Source: Helicostylum pulchrum (lineage: Eukaryota; Mucoromycota; Mucoromycetes; Mucorales; Mucoraceae). Taken from it: a stretch of 64,000 nt of DNA. Shown one piece after another: positions 1-12,890 of this stretch. The notes beneath the pieces were generated by a model, which worked only from the letters and a program-made list of their open reading frames with translations, did no database searches and was not told where the DNA came from. The translations under genes and the position numbers were made by a program. Position 1 is the first letter of the stretch. Each line of letters starts with the position of its first letter. The stretch spans positions 186,001-250,000 of the forward strand of contig JAIXMO010000028.1 of NCBI GenBank assembly GCA_025677825.1. The letters run 5' to 3'.

Positions 1-1435
1 GAGCCTTTGTTGATTGTAAGTAATTACTGTGGGGGAGACAGGGGAGAGAAGTATACTTCAATTACAGGGATTGTAGATCTACTTAAAAAAAACATGTGGA
101 TAATCTTGTTCCAGGATACACCAAAAAAAAAAAAAAAAAGGATTTAACTTCATATGAGTGTTTTATACATCAAAATATTAAACTCTTTTAAAAAAAGCGT
201 TTGAGATGTCAAGGAATATATGTCAGGTTGTTTTTTTTGTTTCTATCTGGAACATTCTGTCAAATGAGTTTGTACCTTTTTAATGTGCACTCTTTGTTGT
301 TTTTGATTTTTGATTCAGATATGTATAAAGTTCAAAAAAATAATTCTTTATAGTTGATGAGGTGAAAATTAAATACTTTTTTTTTCTTCTTCTAATATTG
401 TTACGCCAGGTTAGTTTCTATTTCTAAAAATTCATTTAATTCAACACATCATGGATTATTCTGTTTCGCTTTGAAAATGTTTTAGTACTTGTCATACGTA
501 ACACAACATGATGTTTAAAAAAAAATGCGGTTTCTAAAATAAATTTAAGGGGAAATTTTTAGATCTATTGTGCAAGTGTGCACAATATCGAAAATAAGAT
601 ATCTTTTTTTATTCCGGTGCGACGTTTACCTGAACCGTACAAAGTCATTTGCATAAATAGTAACACTATGGGCTTTTTTTATACAGGATCTACTATCAAT
701 TTTTGTTTACTACAAAAAAGTAGCATTTTTTTAGCTCTAGAAAAATCCTACGAAACTGATCATGTTTAGAAGCCGCTGTTAAATGAAAACAAACATAAAT
801 GTTAAGTTGTTATGGGCTCTTCACATGCTCCAAAAAAAAAAAGTCTGTTTAGAGAATAACGGAAGGTTTACTTCTTGAAACCTGTTACAAAATAATAGAA
901 TAAAAGTAAGTTCTATTTCTTTAAACAAACTTTAATATACACAGAAATACAGCCCTAATTGACATCTTTGTTTCTAAATTGTCACTTAGTCCTACTTGCT
1001 TTTTTATTTTTATGGTTCATTAAAACGAAAGTTTTTTTTTTTAACCTCTATATAATTTTTTTCAATCTCTTTTACTTGCTTTGGATAACTCTCCCGGGTA
1101 TGTCCCTTCTTTTCTCCTCAAGATCCTCCAGCATTCTGGTCGTGTAGAAGCGGGTGTTTGGCAAAAAGGTTATGGCGTTTTTTTTTTTAACTTTCTTGCT
1201 TAAATCAAGTTTTGGTATGTAAAATAAGATGTAACAACAATTTATCATGAATAAAAGTGACTTTCATTTATCAATCGATTTATGTATTCAGTTAATGAAA
1301 GATTGGTATTTTAAATCCTCTTTCTTTTCATCGATCAACTTTTGTACACCCAGTCAGCTTCGATTATATAAACAAGAGTCTACAGGCTACATATCTGCTT
1401 GATCCAAGCTTCTTTATCTATACATAAAAAAGGTT
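1..1435. other. Gene-poor AT-rich stretch
   Basis: I see no supportable gene here. The open frames are short, phenylalanine-rich or leucine-rich products of T runs, with no recognisable domain. Homopolymer A and T runs of 8-17 bases are frequent. No tRNA-like or rRNA-like structure was recognised. Confidence 0.6.
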
Positions 1436-1700
1436 GTAACAGAGTCTGAAGTCGAGGCCTTGGAAAGGGATTTACATGAAGTCAAACAATATTCAAAGGC
1501 AAACTCGTCAGACAAAGAGGCTATCTTGGGAAGGCTCGGCCAATTAAAAAGGGGAGGCAATGAAGCAAAAAGATATAAATTATTCAAGCCAAGCAGCTAT
1601 TAGTATCAGCAGTAACGATCTCATGGTTCTTTGCAATGGCATAATTTATAACAAAATAAAGGCCATCGATACCCAACGTGTCAAAGAGTTACAAAAATAA
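1436..1700 (+). pseudogene. Unrecognised coding relic, charged and coiled-coil-like
   Basis: From 1436 one frame reads about 55 residues of charged, helix-prone protein (pattern VTESEVEALERDLHEVKQYS) up to a TAG at 1601. A shifted frame then continues with about 40 plausible residues (SSNDLMVLCNGIIYNKIKAI) to a TAA at 1700. The composition (Glu, Lys and Leu spacing) is unlike random AT-rich translation. The sequence just before 1436 resembles a splice acceptor. It could be the end of a broken gene or two exons of an unannotated one. I do not recognise the family. Confidence 0.3.
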
Positions 1701-3778
1701 ATAAAAATTAACTTCATTACATCTTTATATTAAAACTATTTTATCTTAAAGTGAAATTTTATAACCTCAAACATCGACATACAGAAATTATAAGTATTAC
1801 CAAGTAGCCGACTGATTTAAGCTTTATATATATATGAAACATGTAGTAACTGTGGGATTTTTTTATACACGTTCAGAAAAAAAAAAGTAAACCAGGGCGA
1901 GGCATACTATCATGAGAAGTCATTCTACCATGCGTCCATTTTTTTAGGGTTCATACATAAAGCTGTAACACCAAGACAAGGATAAGAATAATGACTATTT
2001 ATTGTTCTAGTGTTAGAGAATTTGATTGGAATTTTAATAGAAGTAACGCTTCGTGTTCCTTTTATTAAAAGAGGGCAGCGATACACCCAAGAAAGCTCTC
2101 AGCTTGTTACCTATTACTATATTTTGTGTTGTAGATACCTCCCGTTACTATTACTTCTACTTTTTTGTAGCGTAGTCTCAACTCGTAGCATACGCTTTTT
2201 TTCCTCTTTGAAATTTTTCCATACTTTCCTCAACAGTCCAACGGCTAAGATTTCTTTGAACTTTTCGGTGTTGCAGGAAAGTGCTTTCAGAAAGTGATAA
2301 TATGCCTCTACTTGTGTAATAAAGATATGATCGTTTTCTTTTGCTTCGAGATGAACTTGTTTTTTCTTCTTCTTCTTTTTAACAGAGTTAAGGTGAGCTG
2401 CTCAGCAATTTCACGAAATACTTGAGACTGGAGGAATTCAAGATCCCTTACATGCCACAAGACACCAGGACGTAAGGTTTCGCGACATACAACTACAAGC
2501 AACTTTCGTCTACGTCTACGTCCGCGTCCAATTCCGCGTCCAATCCCACGTTTCTTGGTCACCGTAAGGGACAGTAGTAATCTTACGGAAGCTGCGAAGT
2601 AGGCGCCGGTCAAAGATCGCCTACGAGAAAGCTTTTCCTAGGTACTAAACCAGTACAAGGCGCCGTCATAATACCAGTTGATTGGACTTGAAATCCGAGC
2701 TTCAAATGGGTACAGGGAACACTTTCATCAAAGTCCTGCAGTTGACGGATGGTGCTGCGAGATAGATGGCTGTAACCATCCGTCGCACTTTAGTAAATTC
2801 CGTAGAAACTTTTCCTAGCTGAGCCAACGAATTTTTTTCCCACAGTGGTCTTCTGGATATGGAATGGCAAGGACAAAACGGAACATATTTCATCTTGCTA
2901 AATAAAAAGTAATACACAGTCAACTTACACGCTCAGAAAAAAAGAACGTGTTAAGTATACCCGATCTTGTACTGGCCAAAATAAACGACGCGCGTTTTTG
3001 AATCCAATTCCTGAACACAATGATCAAGTTCTTGCCTGTCAAAGTTGATGCACGAGAACAACCTTATAACAAACGAGCTGATAAATGAAGAGGAGATATA
3101 TAAGTTACAAGCTTCCTTTAAAAATATGTTCATATATCACACACAAACAAAAACTTACCTGGTAATACAGATTTATACTAAAAATGGAAAAAGAAGGAAA
3201 AAGCGACTTGCTAACAAAGAAAAAAGATGAGATAAATAAGGAGGTTTATTTACTGATAAATTCGTTTCGTATATATACTCGTATTTATACGTTAGTTAAT
3301 CATGTTTACATAGTAGGTCTTATTGCTCCAACTTATTTCATGCAGCAGGTTTGGATGTACGGTCTCACGTTTTTTCTTAGCTCACTTTTTGCCGAACGTG
3401 TGTATAAACAGAACGTGTATCAAGATTTTCCCAAAAAAAAAAAATATATATATATATATACATCAGCCTCAAATAATGTGATTTCATGAATATTATTCAA
3501 CTTGGATTGTAAAGCACTGTAAAGCACTGCATGCGGAAAAAAAATAGACCCGAAAGCAAGCTTATGTACAAGTACCAATCGCAGGGGGAATTTTTTTTTA
3601 ATTCCACGGATTACATATTTGCAAATGAGTATTTTGACAATTACTAAGAAATGTTTCTTTTAATAGCTGACTTTATGTTATGTGGTACTACATGTTGTAC
3701 CTTACTAAAAGCTTTATAGAAATTTGTGCACGGTGACATGTCAAATGATTGGACCAAAAAGTTGATTTTGTTAAAATC

Positions 3779-3825
<47 letters not shown>

Positions 3826-4135
3826 TTCAAGCGATTAGGTTAGAAAAAGGGGATGAATTGCACAAAAAAAAAAAAAAAAAAAAAAGTTACCCAAAAGCCC
3901 AGAACAAAAAGTTATTTCCCGCACATCATGTTTACATATAAAAAAGTGCCTATTGGCGTTACAACTAAACTTTCACCCAACTATCCATAAAGAACCAATC
4001 ATTGAATTTGTCATGTGAGAAAAAGGAAATGATAATCTTACTCCGATTTAAAATAAAAAAGATTTTCACTCATATATAAATAGCTTGAATATCCATTTAA
4101 TAAAATAAAAAATTACCCTTTTTCTTATTTATATA
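1701..4135. other. Intergenic, homopolymer-rich, with possible coding relics
   Basis: No intact gene is supported. On the minus strand between about 2180 and 2920 several adjacent open stretches have coding-like composition, including an arginine-rich patch made by a short tandem repeat near 2515-2550. They lie in different frames and I cannot name them. A 43-base T run (3782-3824) and a 22-base A run (3864-3885) follow. The open frame that crosses them is an artefact of the homopolymers. The last 60 bases are the AT-rich leader of the glycerol kinase gene. Confidence 0.5.
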
Positions 4136-5954
4136 ATGCCTCGATTTATCGGATCTATAGACCAAGGAACTACTTCTACAAGATTTGTTATCTTTGATGA
4201 AGCCGGAACTATTGTTACATCACATCAAATGGAATTTGAACAAAACTTCCCTCAACCTGGGTATGTTCTACTTTTACATACTTATAAAGACTTTTTTTTT
4301 TATTAACATACTTATTAGTTGGGTTGAACACGATCCTTATGATTTATTAGATTCAGTACATACATGTATTGAACACGCTATTCGTAAATTAGGACTACTT
4401 GGCTTCGACGCATCAGATATCGAATGTATCGGTTTAACTAACCAACGAGAGACATTAATTACTTGGGACAGCATGACAGGTCACCCATTATACCCTGCCA
4501 TTATTTGGAGTGATGCTCGTACTATCGATACAGTTAAATCTCTTTCTTCTAAATCTGAAAAAGGTGTTGACGCCTTGAAACATGTCTGTGGATTACCTTT
4601 AACTACTTACTTTACCGCTGTTAAATTACGTTGGCTTCTAGACAATATTCCTGTCGTATCGCAAGCTCAAAGTCAAAATAGATTGCGTATTGGTACTGTA
4701 GATACTTGGTTGATCTATGTAAGTGGTTCATTCAATTTTTTTATTTTTTTACTTTTATAGTAAAGGTCGGTTTTTTTATCCCTTAAAAAAAGATACCGAT
4801 AATTCCCATTCCCATACTAAAAAATATTTTATATATATATATAGAATCTTACAGGTGGGTTAGATCATAATGGTGTTATTGTTACAGATGTTACAAACGC
4901 CAGTAGAACCATGTTAATGGATATTCATTCATTAAACTGGAGCACAGAATGTATCGAGTAAGGAATAAATAATTATAAAAGAAAAAAAAATCTTCCTCCC
5001 ATATTAACAACCAAGTTTTCTTTTATTAGTTTCTTTGGTTTTGAACAAGTTTTATTACCTAGAATTGTTTCTTCATCTGAAGTATACGGTACCATGATTG
5101 AAGGGTCATTAATGGGCGTACCTATTGCAGGTTGCCTTGGTGATCAACAAGCCGCTTTGGTTGGTCAGCAATGTTTTGAAACCGGCGACGCTAAAAGTAC
5201 TTACGGTACCGGTTGTTTCATGTTATTCAATACTGGTCCAAACCCTGTCCAATCTCAAAACGGTTTATTAACTACAGTTGCTTATCAATTTGGTGATGCA
5301 CCGCCTGCATATGCTTTAGAGGGGTCGGTTGCAGTTGCTGGTTCTTCTATTAACTGGTTACGTGATAACCTCGGTGTCATTGCTGACGCGGAGGAATTAA
5401 ATGCTTTAGCTGCTAGTGTAAACACAACTTCTGGCGTTTATTTTGTCACAGCTTTTGCCGGCTTGTTTGCTCCTTACTGGAGATCTGATGCGCGTGGTAC
5501 CATCTGTGGTATTACTCATTTCACAAGATTAGAACATATATGCAGAGCTACCTTAGAAGCAGTTTGCTACCAAACCCATGCTATCTTGAGCGCTATGAAC
5601 AAAGATTCCAGTGCGCCTCTTCGTTCTTTAAAGGTCGATGGTGGTATGTCCAACTCTGATCTCTGCATGCAAATTCAAGCTGATATTTTGGGTATTGATG
5701 TTGATCGTCCTTTGATGAGAGAAACCACTGCACTTGGTTCTGCTATTGCAGCAGGGTTTGCTGTGGGCATTTGGAAATCCTTTGAAGAATTAAAAGGAAT
5801 AAATCAACAAGGAAGAACTTTATTCCAGTCGTCGATTACGGAACAGAAAAGAACGAAAATGTGTAATGGCTGGGACCAAGCTGTGAAACGTTCCTTTGGT
5901 TGGGCAAATGTAGCTACAACTGTTCCTACCCACGAAAAAGTATTTGTCTTGTAA
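4136..5954 (+). CDS. GUT1: Glycerol kinase (ATP:glycerol 3-phosphotransferase)
   Basis: Phosphorylates glycerol with ATP to glycerol 3-phosphate, the entry step for glycerol use and a source of lipid backbone. Four exons are inferred: 4136-4260, 4319-4718, 4845-4957 and 5030-5954, giving 520 residues, the usual length for this FGGY-family kinase. The N-terminal phosphate-binding motif DQGTTSTR lies at residues 9-16. GWVEHDP is formed exactly across intron 1. [10 protein letters not shown], the GTVDTWLIY segment, GDQQAALVG, the STYGTGCF phosphate-2 loop, the [10 protein letters not shown] region and the C-terminal adenosine motif VDGGMSNSD are all present in order. The start is the first ATG of the motif-bearing frame, after an AT-rich leader. 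No organelle-targeting extension is obvious. All catalytic motifs look intact, so I expect a functional enzyme. Confidence 0.97.
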
Positions 5955-6546
5955 TATCTCCTCTCACCGTTTTCTTTTTAAAAAGTCGTTCTGTAACATA
6001 TCTATACCCCCTCCTTCTCTTTTTTACTCTTTTCTTTTTTTTTTATTCTGTATATATCATAAATAAAGTTTTTTTATACAACCTTAAAAAAATAAAATCT
6101 AGACTTTTTCATGCGGAATTAAATCCCCCACACTTTTTTTTTTGTTTTTCATCTAGATCTCGCGCGTGGTAAAACAAATAAAACGCGATATACAAAACCC
6201 TTATCGTCACAAATAAAACTTTTTTTACGGCCTGGTTCTTTTCTTAATTCTATGCATTTTAGACTTTTTGATTTAGCAGCATTCTTCTTTTTTTACCGTT
6301 TTTTACCGTACTTAACTCCGTTTTTCCTCGGATTACACACAATTATACAATCACTATCCTCCGCTCCCCTCCCCCAACCGCGGTCTATTTTATCGAAACA
6401 AAAAAAAACCCTCTGAACCCTAATTATAATTGTACGTACACTAAACATTTCGCGTTAAAAAATTACAGAGATAAAAATTTATTTATTTATAAAAAGTATG
6501 TGCAAAGTGTGTTTTCTTATGGTACAAAAAAAAGATATAGAAGAGC
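5955..6546. other. Shared 3' region of two convergent genes
   Basis: Glycerol kinase (plus) and the Rtc3-like gene (minus) converge here. The stretch is T-rich and C/T-rich with several AATAAA-like sequences (for example near 6061 and 6178) that could act as 3' processing signals. No gene is seen. Confidence 0.5.
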
Positions 6547-6828
6547 TTAATAACCCTTTTCTTCACCCTTTTCAACGATAGTCTTGACAATTTCGTCCTT
6601 GTTGGAGGTATTAAAAGAGGATTCCAAAAGACCCTTGGAAGGATGCATGGCTTCACCAGTGTTACCGCCAGTGTTGGTAGTAAAGATATCAAAGGATTGA
6701 ACGACATCAATTAAGGGAGTGGTCTTGTCACTGCGGTACTTGCTTACCATACCAGCGTTGGCAATAACGAAGAATTCAGTGTTGTCAGTACCTCTGTAAA
6801 CGACTTTAGTGGATTGGTCAGCGGGCAT
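6547..6828 (-). CDS. RTC3: Rtc3-like small SBDS-domain protein
   Basis: Single-exon gene for 93 residues. Order and spacing match the fungal Rtc3/YHR087W family, a stand-alone N-terminal SBDS (FYSH) domain. It has a KVVYRGTDNTEFFVIAN strand, a lysine-containing helix (MVSKYRSDKTTPLIDVVQSF), then the DIFTTNTGGNTGEAMHPSK loop and the C-terminal helix ending in VEKGEEKG. The budding-yeast member is linked genetically to RNA metabolism and stress; its biochemical role is unsettled, so only the family is firm. The ATG is followed directly by the domain. An A/C-rich leader lies upstream. An overlapping frame on the same strand is a shadow. Confidence 0.85.
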   Translation of the reverse strand: MPADQSTKVVYRGTDNTEFFVIANAGMVSKYRSDKTTPLIDVVQSFDIFTTNTGGNTGEAMHPSKGLLESSFNTSNKDEIVKTIVEKGEEKGY

Positions 6829-7451
6829 ATTATAGTATTTTAGTTCTTAATGGGAGAAAAAGATAATGTTGTTATTTTATGAAAAAAACGCCTTGTATTT
6901 ATAGTGAAAATTATTTGCTTGAAACCTGACTGCATATATTATTTTTTTTGCATGACGTCTGTATGAAATCATATATACACCTAAAAAAAACCCCGTCGGC
7001 GAACTAAACTAGTTCAAACAAAATGAAATTATTCTACAAACAAGCTAAATGTGTACTTGTTTCGTTAAAAGTGAATGTTTACCTTGTATCTTTAAAAAAA
7101 AAGAGGATTTTGTTTCGTAAATACGAATTATATGCTGTTACATATTGCGATAGCTTTTTTTTCGGCTGTGAAGTAATAGCTACAAGCTAAAAAAAATGAT
7201 ACCATCGCGCGCTAAAAAAAAGAGTCCTTATGTCATGATATGTACATTTCAATGCTGAATGTCAATCTCTGAAAAACGTCACGTCAGATTTTAGTTAGTT
7301 TTAGTGGGCGGTTTAGCAAAATACAGAATTATACAATAAGTGTGTGCTCTCAAAACACGAAAATTCTGTAAAAAAAAAACAAAGTAGCACAAAAAGGCAC
7401 TAACGAAAAATATGTGTAACTTTTTTGCATTGCGCGTTTTTATTAATCAAT
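6829..7451. other. Intergenic, promoter side of the Rtc3-like gene
   Basis: AT-rich DNA between the start of the Rtc3-like gene and the stop codon of GNL1. It has several A runs and no coding stretch or RNA gene that I can support. Confidence 0.5.
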
Positions 7452-9592
7452 TTACTCTGTATCAGATAACGATAATCCACTAAATGCATTTCGACCTTGT
7501 AACAAGTTCTTTCTAACATAATTATTCGATTGAGATTCTTCTTCTTCTTCCTCTTCTTCTTCTTCTTGAGGAGGAGGAGCCAGACGTTTTTCTTCAGCTT
7601 CTTGAATTTGAAGGTCCTTGTACTTTGTACTTGTAAAGAATCCAGGTGGTTTAAACGACAATAAAATTCTACCTTCTGCAGTGAACCTTAAAATAGTATT
7701 AGCAGCTCGATTGACATCGGGGCCAGCAGATTTAGCTGTATGGTATCCTCTTGCCTCTGCAAATTCTTCACAAATGGAGTACGCAGACCACTGGTATTCT
7801 TCATCTTCGTTCATTTCGTCACTTGTTTTCCAACTTGCAGGTACTTTTAATCCCAGGATCTTTTGTAAAGGAATATGCTCGGCGAGAAATCGAATAGCAC
7901 TAAACGGTTCTTGTGCTTGAGAAATAGGATACATACCAGAAATAATCTAATTATAAATAAGTACACAAGCCCTAAATTTTATTTTCTTTCTTTTCTTGCT
8001 TACCTGAAGCCCCTTGGGAATTAATGCTGGGAATACAAGACCAGGAGAATCACAAAGCCTTACTTTCTCAGAGATATGAATCGTTTGAAAATGTTTGGTA
8101 TGACCTGGTGTACTACTTTCACTAGCTACTGCCTTTCGTGTAATACTGTTGATTAAACTACTTTTACCAACGTTAGGGTGGCCAACAAAACCCAAAGTTA
8201 AACAACGTGCATTTTCTTGGTTTTCTGTTGACTCTTGTTGTAATTTACTGATTTCATCATCTATTTTTTAAATATTGATTTAATACTGGAGAAGCGCGTG
8301 TGTGAGTATTTTTATATATATTACCTATACTGGTTAGATTTTTGCGATCATCATCATCATATTGTGCAAGAAGTGACTCCCAGTCAATATAATCACCTGA
8401 TTCACCTACTGTGTCACGACAAACAGATAAAATGTTTTTCACTCCAGGAGGTTGATAATAAGTTTTCTTTGGTTTTTTACTTTGAACTCGATGCGCATCT
8501 AATATTTTTTTAAAAAATTATTAGTATGTTACAGTTTCAACTTTCGTGTTATAAAAAACTTACATCGAGGATCTGTATCGTCAACTAAACTAGAATCTTT
8601 TGGTAAAGAACTAAATGTTGCGATACGTAAATCAGGAAACTCTTCCTCGAAATACTTTTTCCAAGCAAACACGGTGAAATCTGAAACAAGATCAACCTTG
8701 TTAAAGATACCGACGATTTTCTTTTTTAAATCTTTAGTGATGTAGTTGTATAAGGAACGAGGGAAGTGGAGTAATGGGTTTCTGATATCCATGACAATTA
8801 AAATAACATCACTAATCTCTAATACTCTCCATCTATTTTATATTCGTTAGTCTAGGGTACATACTATATTTAAACTATACTTTACAATTGACGCCACACT
8901 TCCAAGTTGTGTTCAAACCAACTTAATTGATGTCCTTGATGCTTTTCTTCTACGTCCTGTACCCATTTCTCAAAGTAGGATCGCTCTTGCGTTTCGAGAC
9001 GGTGTTTTGACGTTTCGTAACTCCAACGAGGACGTTTTGGGAAATCGATAAATTCATCAAATTTTTCTGTAGAAACCTCCAAAGCCTCCTATATAACGCG
9101 TTTTTTTAGAACTTTTTTTTTTTTTTTTTTTTTACTGTTTGTATCCTTTTTTTTTTTACCTTGGGTAATTGTTTTAAAGGTCTCATACTCTTTAATCTTT
9201 CAAATTCGATTTCTTCTTCTGATAATTTTTCGAACACAGAATATAATCTATTTAGAAAAAAATTAATTAGAAAAAAGCCTTTTTTTTTTACATGTATTTT
9301 GTACTTACTTTTCTTCTTCGCTCACAAATTTGTGAGTACTTAACCTACTATTTCGAACCACATTAGGCAAGAATTCTTCAGTTAATTCAATACCAGGATC
9401 CAAAGTGATATTTCTTTGAAAAATATCAAATGAACCTTCGTCAAGTGTGGCGTCTATACAAGGGTGAGTGGGGTTAAAAAAAATTAAATAAATTTTTTTT
9501 TTTTCTTGCTTACCTTTTTCTGCTTTTCTCAAGTTCCTTTCATATAATTGAACTCTTTTTTGTTTTCCACTAAAGGCGACTTTACGGGGCAT
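7452..9592 (-). CDS. GNL1: GNL1-type circularly permuted GTPase
   Basis: Guanine-nucleotide-binding protein-like 1 belongs to the YlqF/YawG family of permuted GTPases, most members of which act in ribosome biogenesis. Eight exons read on the minus strand (9514-9592, 9309-9453, 9160-9247, 8886-9088, 8564-8832, 8325-8498, 8004-8260, 7452-7946) give 569 residues. The start MPRKVAFSGKQK matches the GNL1 N-terminus. A DFPKRPRWSYE block and the FEHNLEVWRQLWRVLE block are GNL1-specific. The permuted order is visible: G4 NKVD near residues 216-219 comes before G1 GHPNVGKSS (346-354) and G3 DSPGL (390-394). The C-terminal part carries the YPISQAQEP segment and then a glutamate run (about 14 Glu). Alternatives such as Lsg1 or Nug1 fit less well because of the WSYE and HNLE blocks. 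Confidence 0.93.
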
Positions 9593-10744
9593 ATCGTAAT
9601 ATAAATTTAACTTTTGTTGTTTATTTCTGCATAAATAATTTAGAAAGCTTCCTTTATATACTTTTTGCTGCGGATTTTTTTTTGCGGCGCAGTTCAATTT
9701 TTCTTTTTACTCTGGTGATTCTTTTTTCTCCTTTCTATTAACCAGTCCAAATTGCTCGAATTTGTGTGAGTGGTCGGGAGACAAAAGGGGCCCGGTGGGG
9801 GGATGTTTTGCGTTGTAAAAAAAAAATCGAAGCCTTCTTTACTTCCCAGAGAGAGATAAGAGAGGGGATAATAATCGCTTAGGGAAATTATGCCTGCGTT
9901 TTTGTTTTACTTTTTTTGTGTGGTTAGTAAAAAAAAAGTATGTGGGATAAATTTATTTTTGGGTGTTTTACTCACCAGGGTCTCTGCATCTAAAGTCAGC
10001 CAAAGAGTCTTTCTGGTGTGTGTAACAGAAAACTCAACATAGAAGCAAGAAGATTCGTTTTTGAAAAAAGTATTCAAGAACAAAACTTGAACTGTCGCTT
10101 TAGTTAACTTCAAATTATAATGTATACCGAAATTCCCGTTTGATTAGAAAAATATACAGACGATGTTTTTTTTTTCAAATCAAAATTGAATTTTTAGCTT
10201 TTTTTTTTTGGTACTGCTAATTTAATTGATAAATGTTGCTTATAAACAGCTCACTTGGTATAAACGAATGGCCCTAATAGTATATAAAATCATTTGTATT
10301 CACAAGATATTGTAACTAAACTTTTTCAGTGAAGACAACGTTATGCATCGGATCATATGACCTATCCAAGCATTAGAATCGATCGATCTCAAAAAGATTT
10401 CTATTAATCTTGAATAAATGAATTCTAATTATTGTATGCCGATTTCGGTTGTATTATTCACATATATATTCCAGCCTAAAAAAAGAAGAAGGACCTGCAA
10501 AGAAAGTAAAGCTGGTAAGTTACTATATGAAAACACGCATCCTCCCCCTTTTTTTTTATCATATAATACCTACTGTTTTAGTATTCCTTACATGCGTGGA
10601 CCATTCATTACAATAGCCTCATCATTTAATGTACTATATATGGGTTTTCGGTTATCACGCGACGTTTAAAAAAAGGCGTAGTAGTAAAACAAATCATTTT
10701 TAAATGAACCAAACTACTCTTTTCTTTCTTTTTTTCTCTTGTAC
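9593..10744. other. Intergenic between GNL1 and a P450; one unassigned ORF
   Basis: Divergent upstream regions of GNL1 (minus) and the P450 at 10745 (plus). A minus-strand open frame at 9907-10113 (68 codons) has reasonable composition up to a GTGAGT donor-like site near 9974, but I find no matching downstream exon and recognise no domain. It may be chance. The remainder has T runs and no RNA gene. Confidence 0.4.
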
Positions 10745-12687
10745 ATGACCTACACTTTACAGCAGCAATTAAAATATGCTATGGTTTTTTACAGCACGCA
10801 TATTATACCGAGATTTCAAAAGAACAAATCGATAGGTATTAGTGCAGCTGTCATCATGTCACTGATTTACCTCTTCAGAGAAAGAGTGATGAAACCACCT
10901 AAGCAGCTTCGTCACATCCCTCATATTAATTTCTTTAGCGTCTTTCGATCTTTGTTTACAGGAGAGTCTTTTTGGGAACGTGCCTATCGAGTTGTAATTC
11001 CTTTTATCGACTCGCCTAAAAGTAATGGACTTTTTTTGGTACGCGCGCACTGTCAATTTTATAAATGTACATAGAAAGTAATTGAGAATTATTAGGAAAC
11101 TGGGAGATATGGTTGGGAACTTTACGTATGTAATCCGGAAGATGCAAAACGAGTTTTTCTTAAACAAGGTTAATTTATATCTATGAAAAAAACAAGGAGG
11201 CTTTTGTATGCTGATCTCTCTCTCTTTTATTGCAGATCTTTTCCCAAAGTATCCTGTCACAGAAGGCGTAGAAAACACATTGTTTACAAGGTTTATCACC
11301 GGTGAAAATATTATCATGTCTGAAGGTGCCATGTGGAAATCTCAAAGAAAAGTCGCCAACCCTGCCTTTCATAGATCTATGCCAGTGAAATTGTTTGGAC
11401 AGTTAACCCAGGAAATGTTTGTAGCTATGGAAAGTATGAATGAAATTATTAACATAACTGATTTAATGCAAAGGTGGACTTTAGACGCTATCGGCAAAGC
11501 GGGATTTGGTAAAGGAATCTAGTGTTGTACATACATGCATATATTAATGTCTGGACGTTAGGTTTTGAATTTAATGCTATCAGTGATTTAAATAGCGAAT
11601 GGGTAAAGACGTACGAAAACGTGAGCACCAGTATTGACGAACCCTTATTCTTTATCTTTCCTAAACTGGATAGAGAGTACGTTTGGCTGTTTCCCACGAG
11701 AGTTAAAGCCCATAAAGAAATGGACAAGCTACTTAGTATGATCGATAACGTCATTGAAAACAAGCGAGAGTTACTTTTAAGAGGCGAAACTTCAAATGAT
11801 GCATTGGAAGAAAACGAAAAGGATTTATTGACGTTAATGTTGGAAAGTGAGAACAGAGGTGAAGGTGTCATGTCCAATTTAGAATTAAAAGGTAATATTT
11901 GTGCCTTTTTTCTGGCTGGTCATGATACAACTTCTAGTACACTTTCTTTTGCCATTCATTATTTGGCGCAGAATCAAGTAAGTATATAATAAAATAGAAT
12001 AAATAAAAAGGCTAATATGCCGGGGGGTTTTTTGTAGGAAATTCAACAAAGAGCAAGAGAAGAGGCTATTGCAATTTTGGGAGACGAACCAGTTGATGTT
12101 TTTCCTACGGTAGAAGAAACAAAGCAAATGGATTATATCAACCAGATTATGAAGGAGGTAAAATTAAACTATCCATTAAAATGTGTCTTTCTGTACCTAA
12201 CAACAATATAGACCATGCGAATCAACGGTCCTATCCCTACTGTTGTTCCTCGCGTAGCTACTGAAGATACAGAACTGTCAGGCACATTTGTTCCCAAAGG
12301 AACGTTAATTAATGTGAGTATTTTTAACATCCACCACAGCGAAAAATACTGGAAAAACAGCCAAGAATTTAACCCAGATAGATTTTCACTGGGAGGAGAA
12401 GCAGATACAAACGTACAAGATGGAATTAGTTGGTTACCTTTTGGATACGGCGGTAGACAGTGTATCGGCATGAATTTCAGTCTTAATGAACAGCGTGTAT
12501 TACTTTCTATGCTTTGTAAGTTTATTATAAATCAAGGGCAAACTTCAATTACTAAATTATTTAAATAGTGCGAAAGTACAGTTGGACTACACCTCAAAAC
12601 TCTATTCATAAGGATCGAGTGGTGTCTACTGGTATGGCAGTAATTGTTACTTATGAGTTGGATATCAAGTTTAAAAAGAGATATTGA
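10745..12687 (+). CDS. Cytochrome P450 (membrane-anchored, copy A of a local family)
   Basis: Haem-thiolate monooxygenase of unknown substrate, probably anchored in the endoplasmic reticulum by the hydrophobic segment near residues 30-45. Seven exons (10745-11038, 11096-11168, 11236-11508, 11562-11977, 12038-12157, 12212-12515, 12569-12687) give 532 residues. Motifs in order are WKSQRKVANPAFHRS (C-helix), AGHDTTS in the I-helix (about residue 331), ETMR as the ExxR of the K-helix, FNPDRF, and the haem loop FGYGGRQCIG with its cysteine ligand (about 467-476). The start is the ATG at 10745 after a T-rich leader. Intron positions and the 119-nt last exon are shared with the two P450 copies at 60-64 kb, so they are recent relatives. 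I cannot assign a CYP number. Confidence 0.92.
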
Positions 12688-12807
12688 CTTTTATAAATAA
12701 TAAATATTGAGTCTATTGGTACAACAGTGTACTTGTAACTTTATCATTGTTGTCAAGAAATTGAGTCACGATATTAAAAAAAAGAAGGTTAAAAAATTAT
12801 TGTATTT

Positions 12808-12890
12808 TGACTATCCGACTTGTTTATTTTAAATGACCTGGTGTCCTGTAAAATGATACACACTTTCTTTTCCGTAATAATATTTTAGCT
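12808..12890 (+). promoter_or_regulatory. Conserved 5' block of Ubl family, copy 1
   Basis: About 80 bases directly before the Ubl ATG. They begin with GACTATCCGACTTGTTTATTT, contain ACCTGGT and end with CCGTAATAATATTTTAGCT followed by ATG. The same block, in the same order, precedes three other Ubl copies (13841-13924, 44336-44419 and, inverted, 43467-43550). It may be a shared promoter and leader, or simply the edge of the duplicated unit. Confidence 0.5.

Noticed and set aside
3726..3941. 71-codon plus-strand ORF crossing long T and A runs
   Set aside because: Nearly half of it is phenylalanine or lysine from homopolymers. No domain and no flanking exon.
7618..7920. 100-codon plus-strand ORF inside the GNL1 gene
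   Set aside because: It is the antisense shadow of the last GNL1 exon, which has clear family motifs.
10859..11332. 157-codon minus-strand ORF across P450 copy A
   Set aside because: Antisense shadow spanning P450 exons and introns; no motif of its own.
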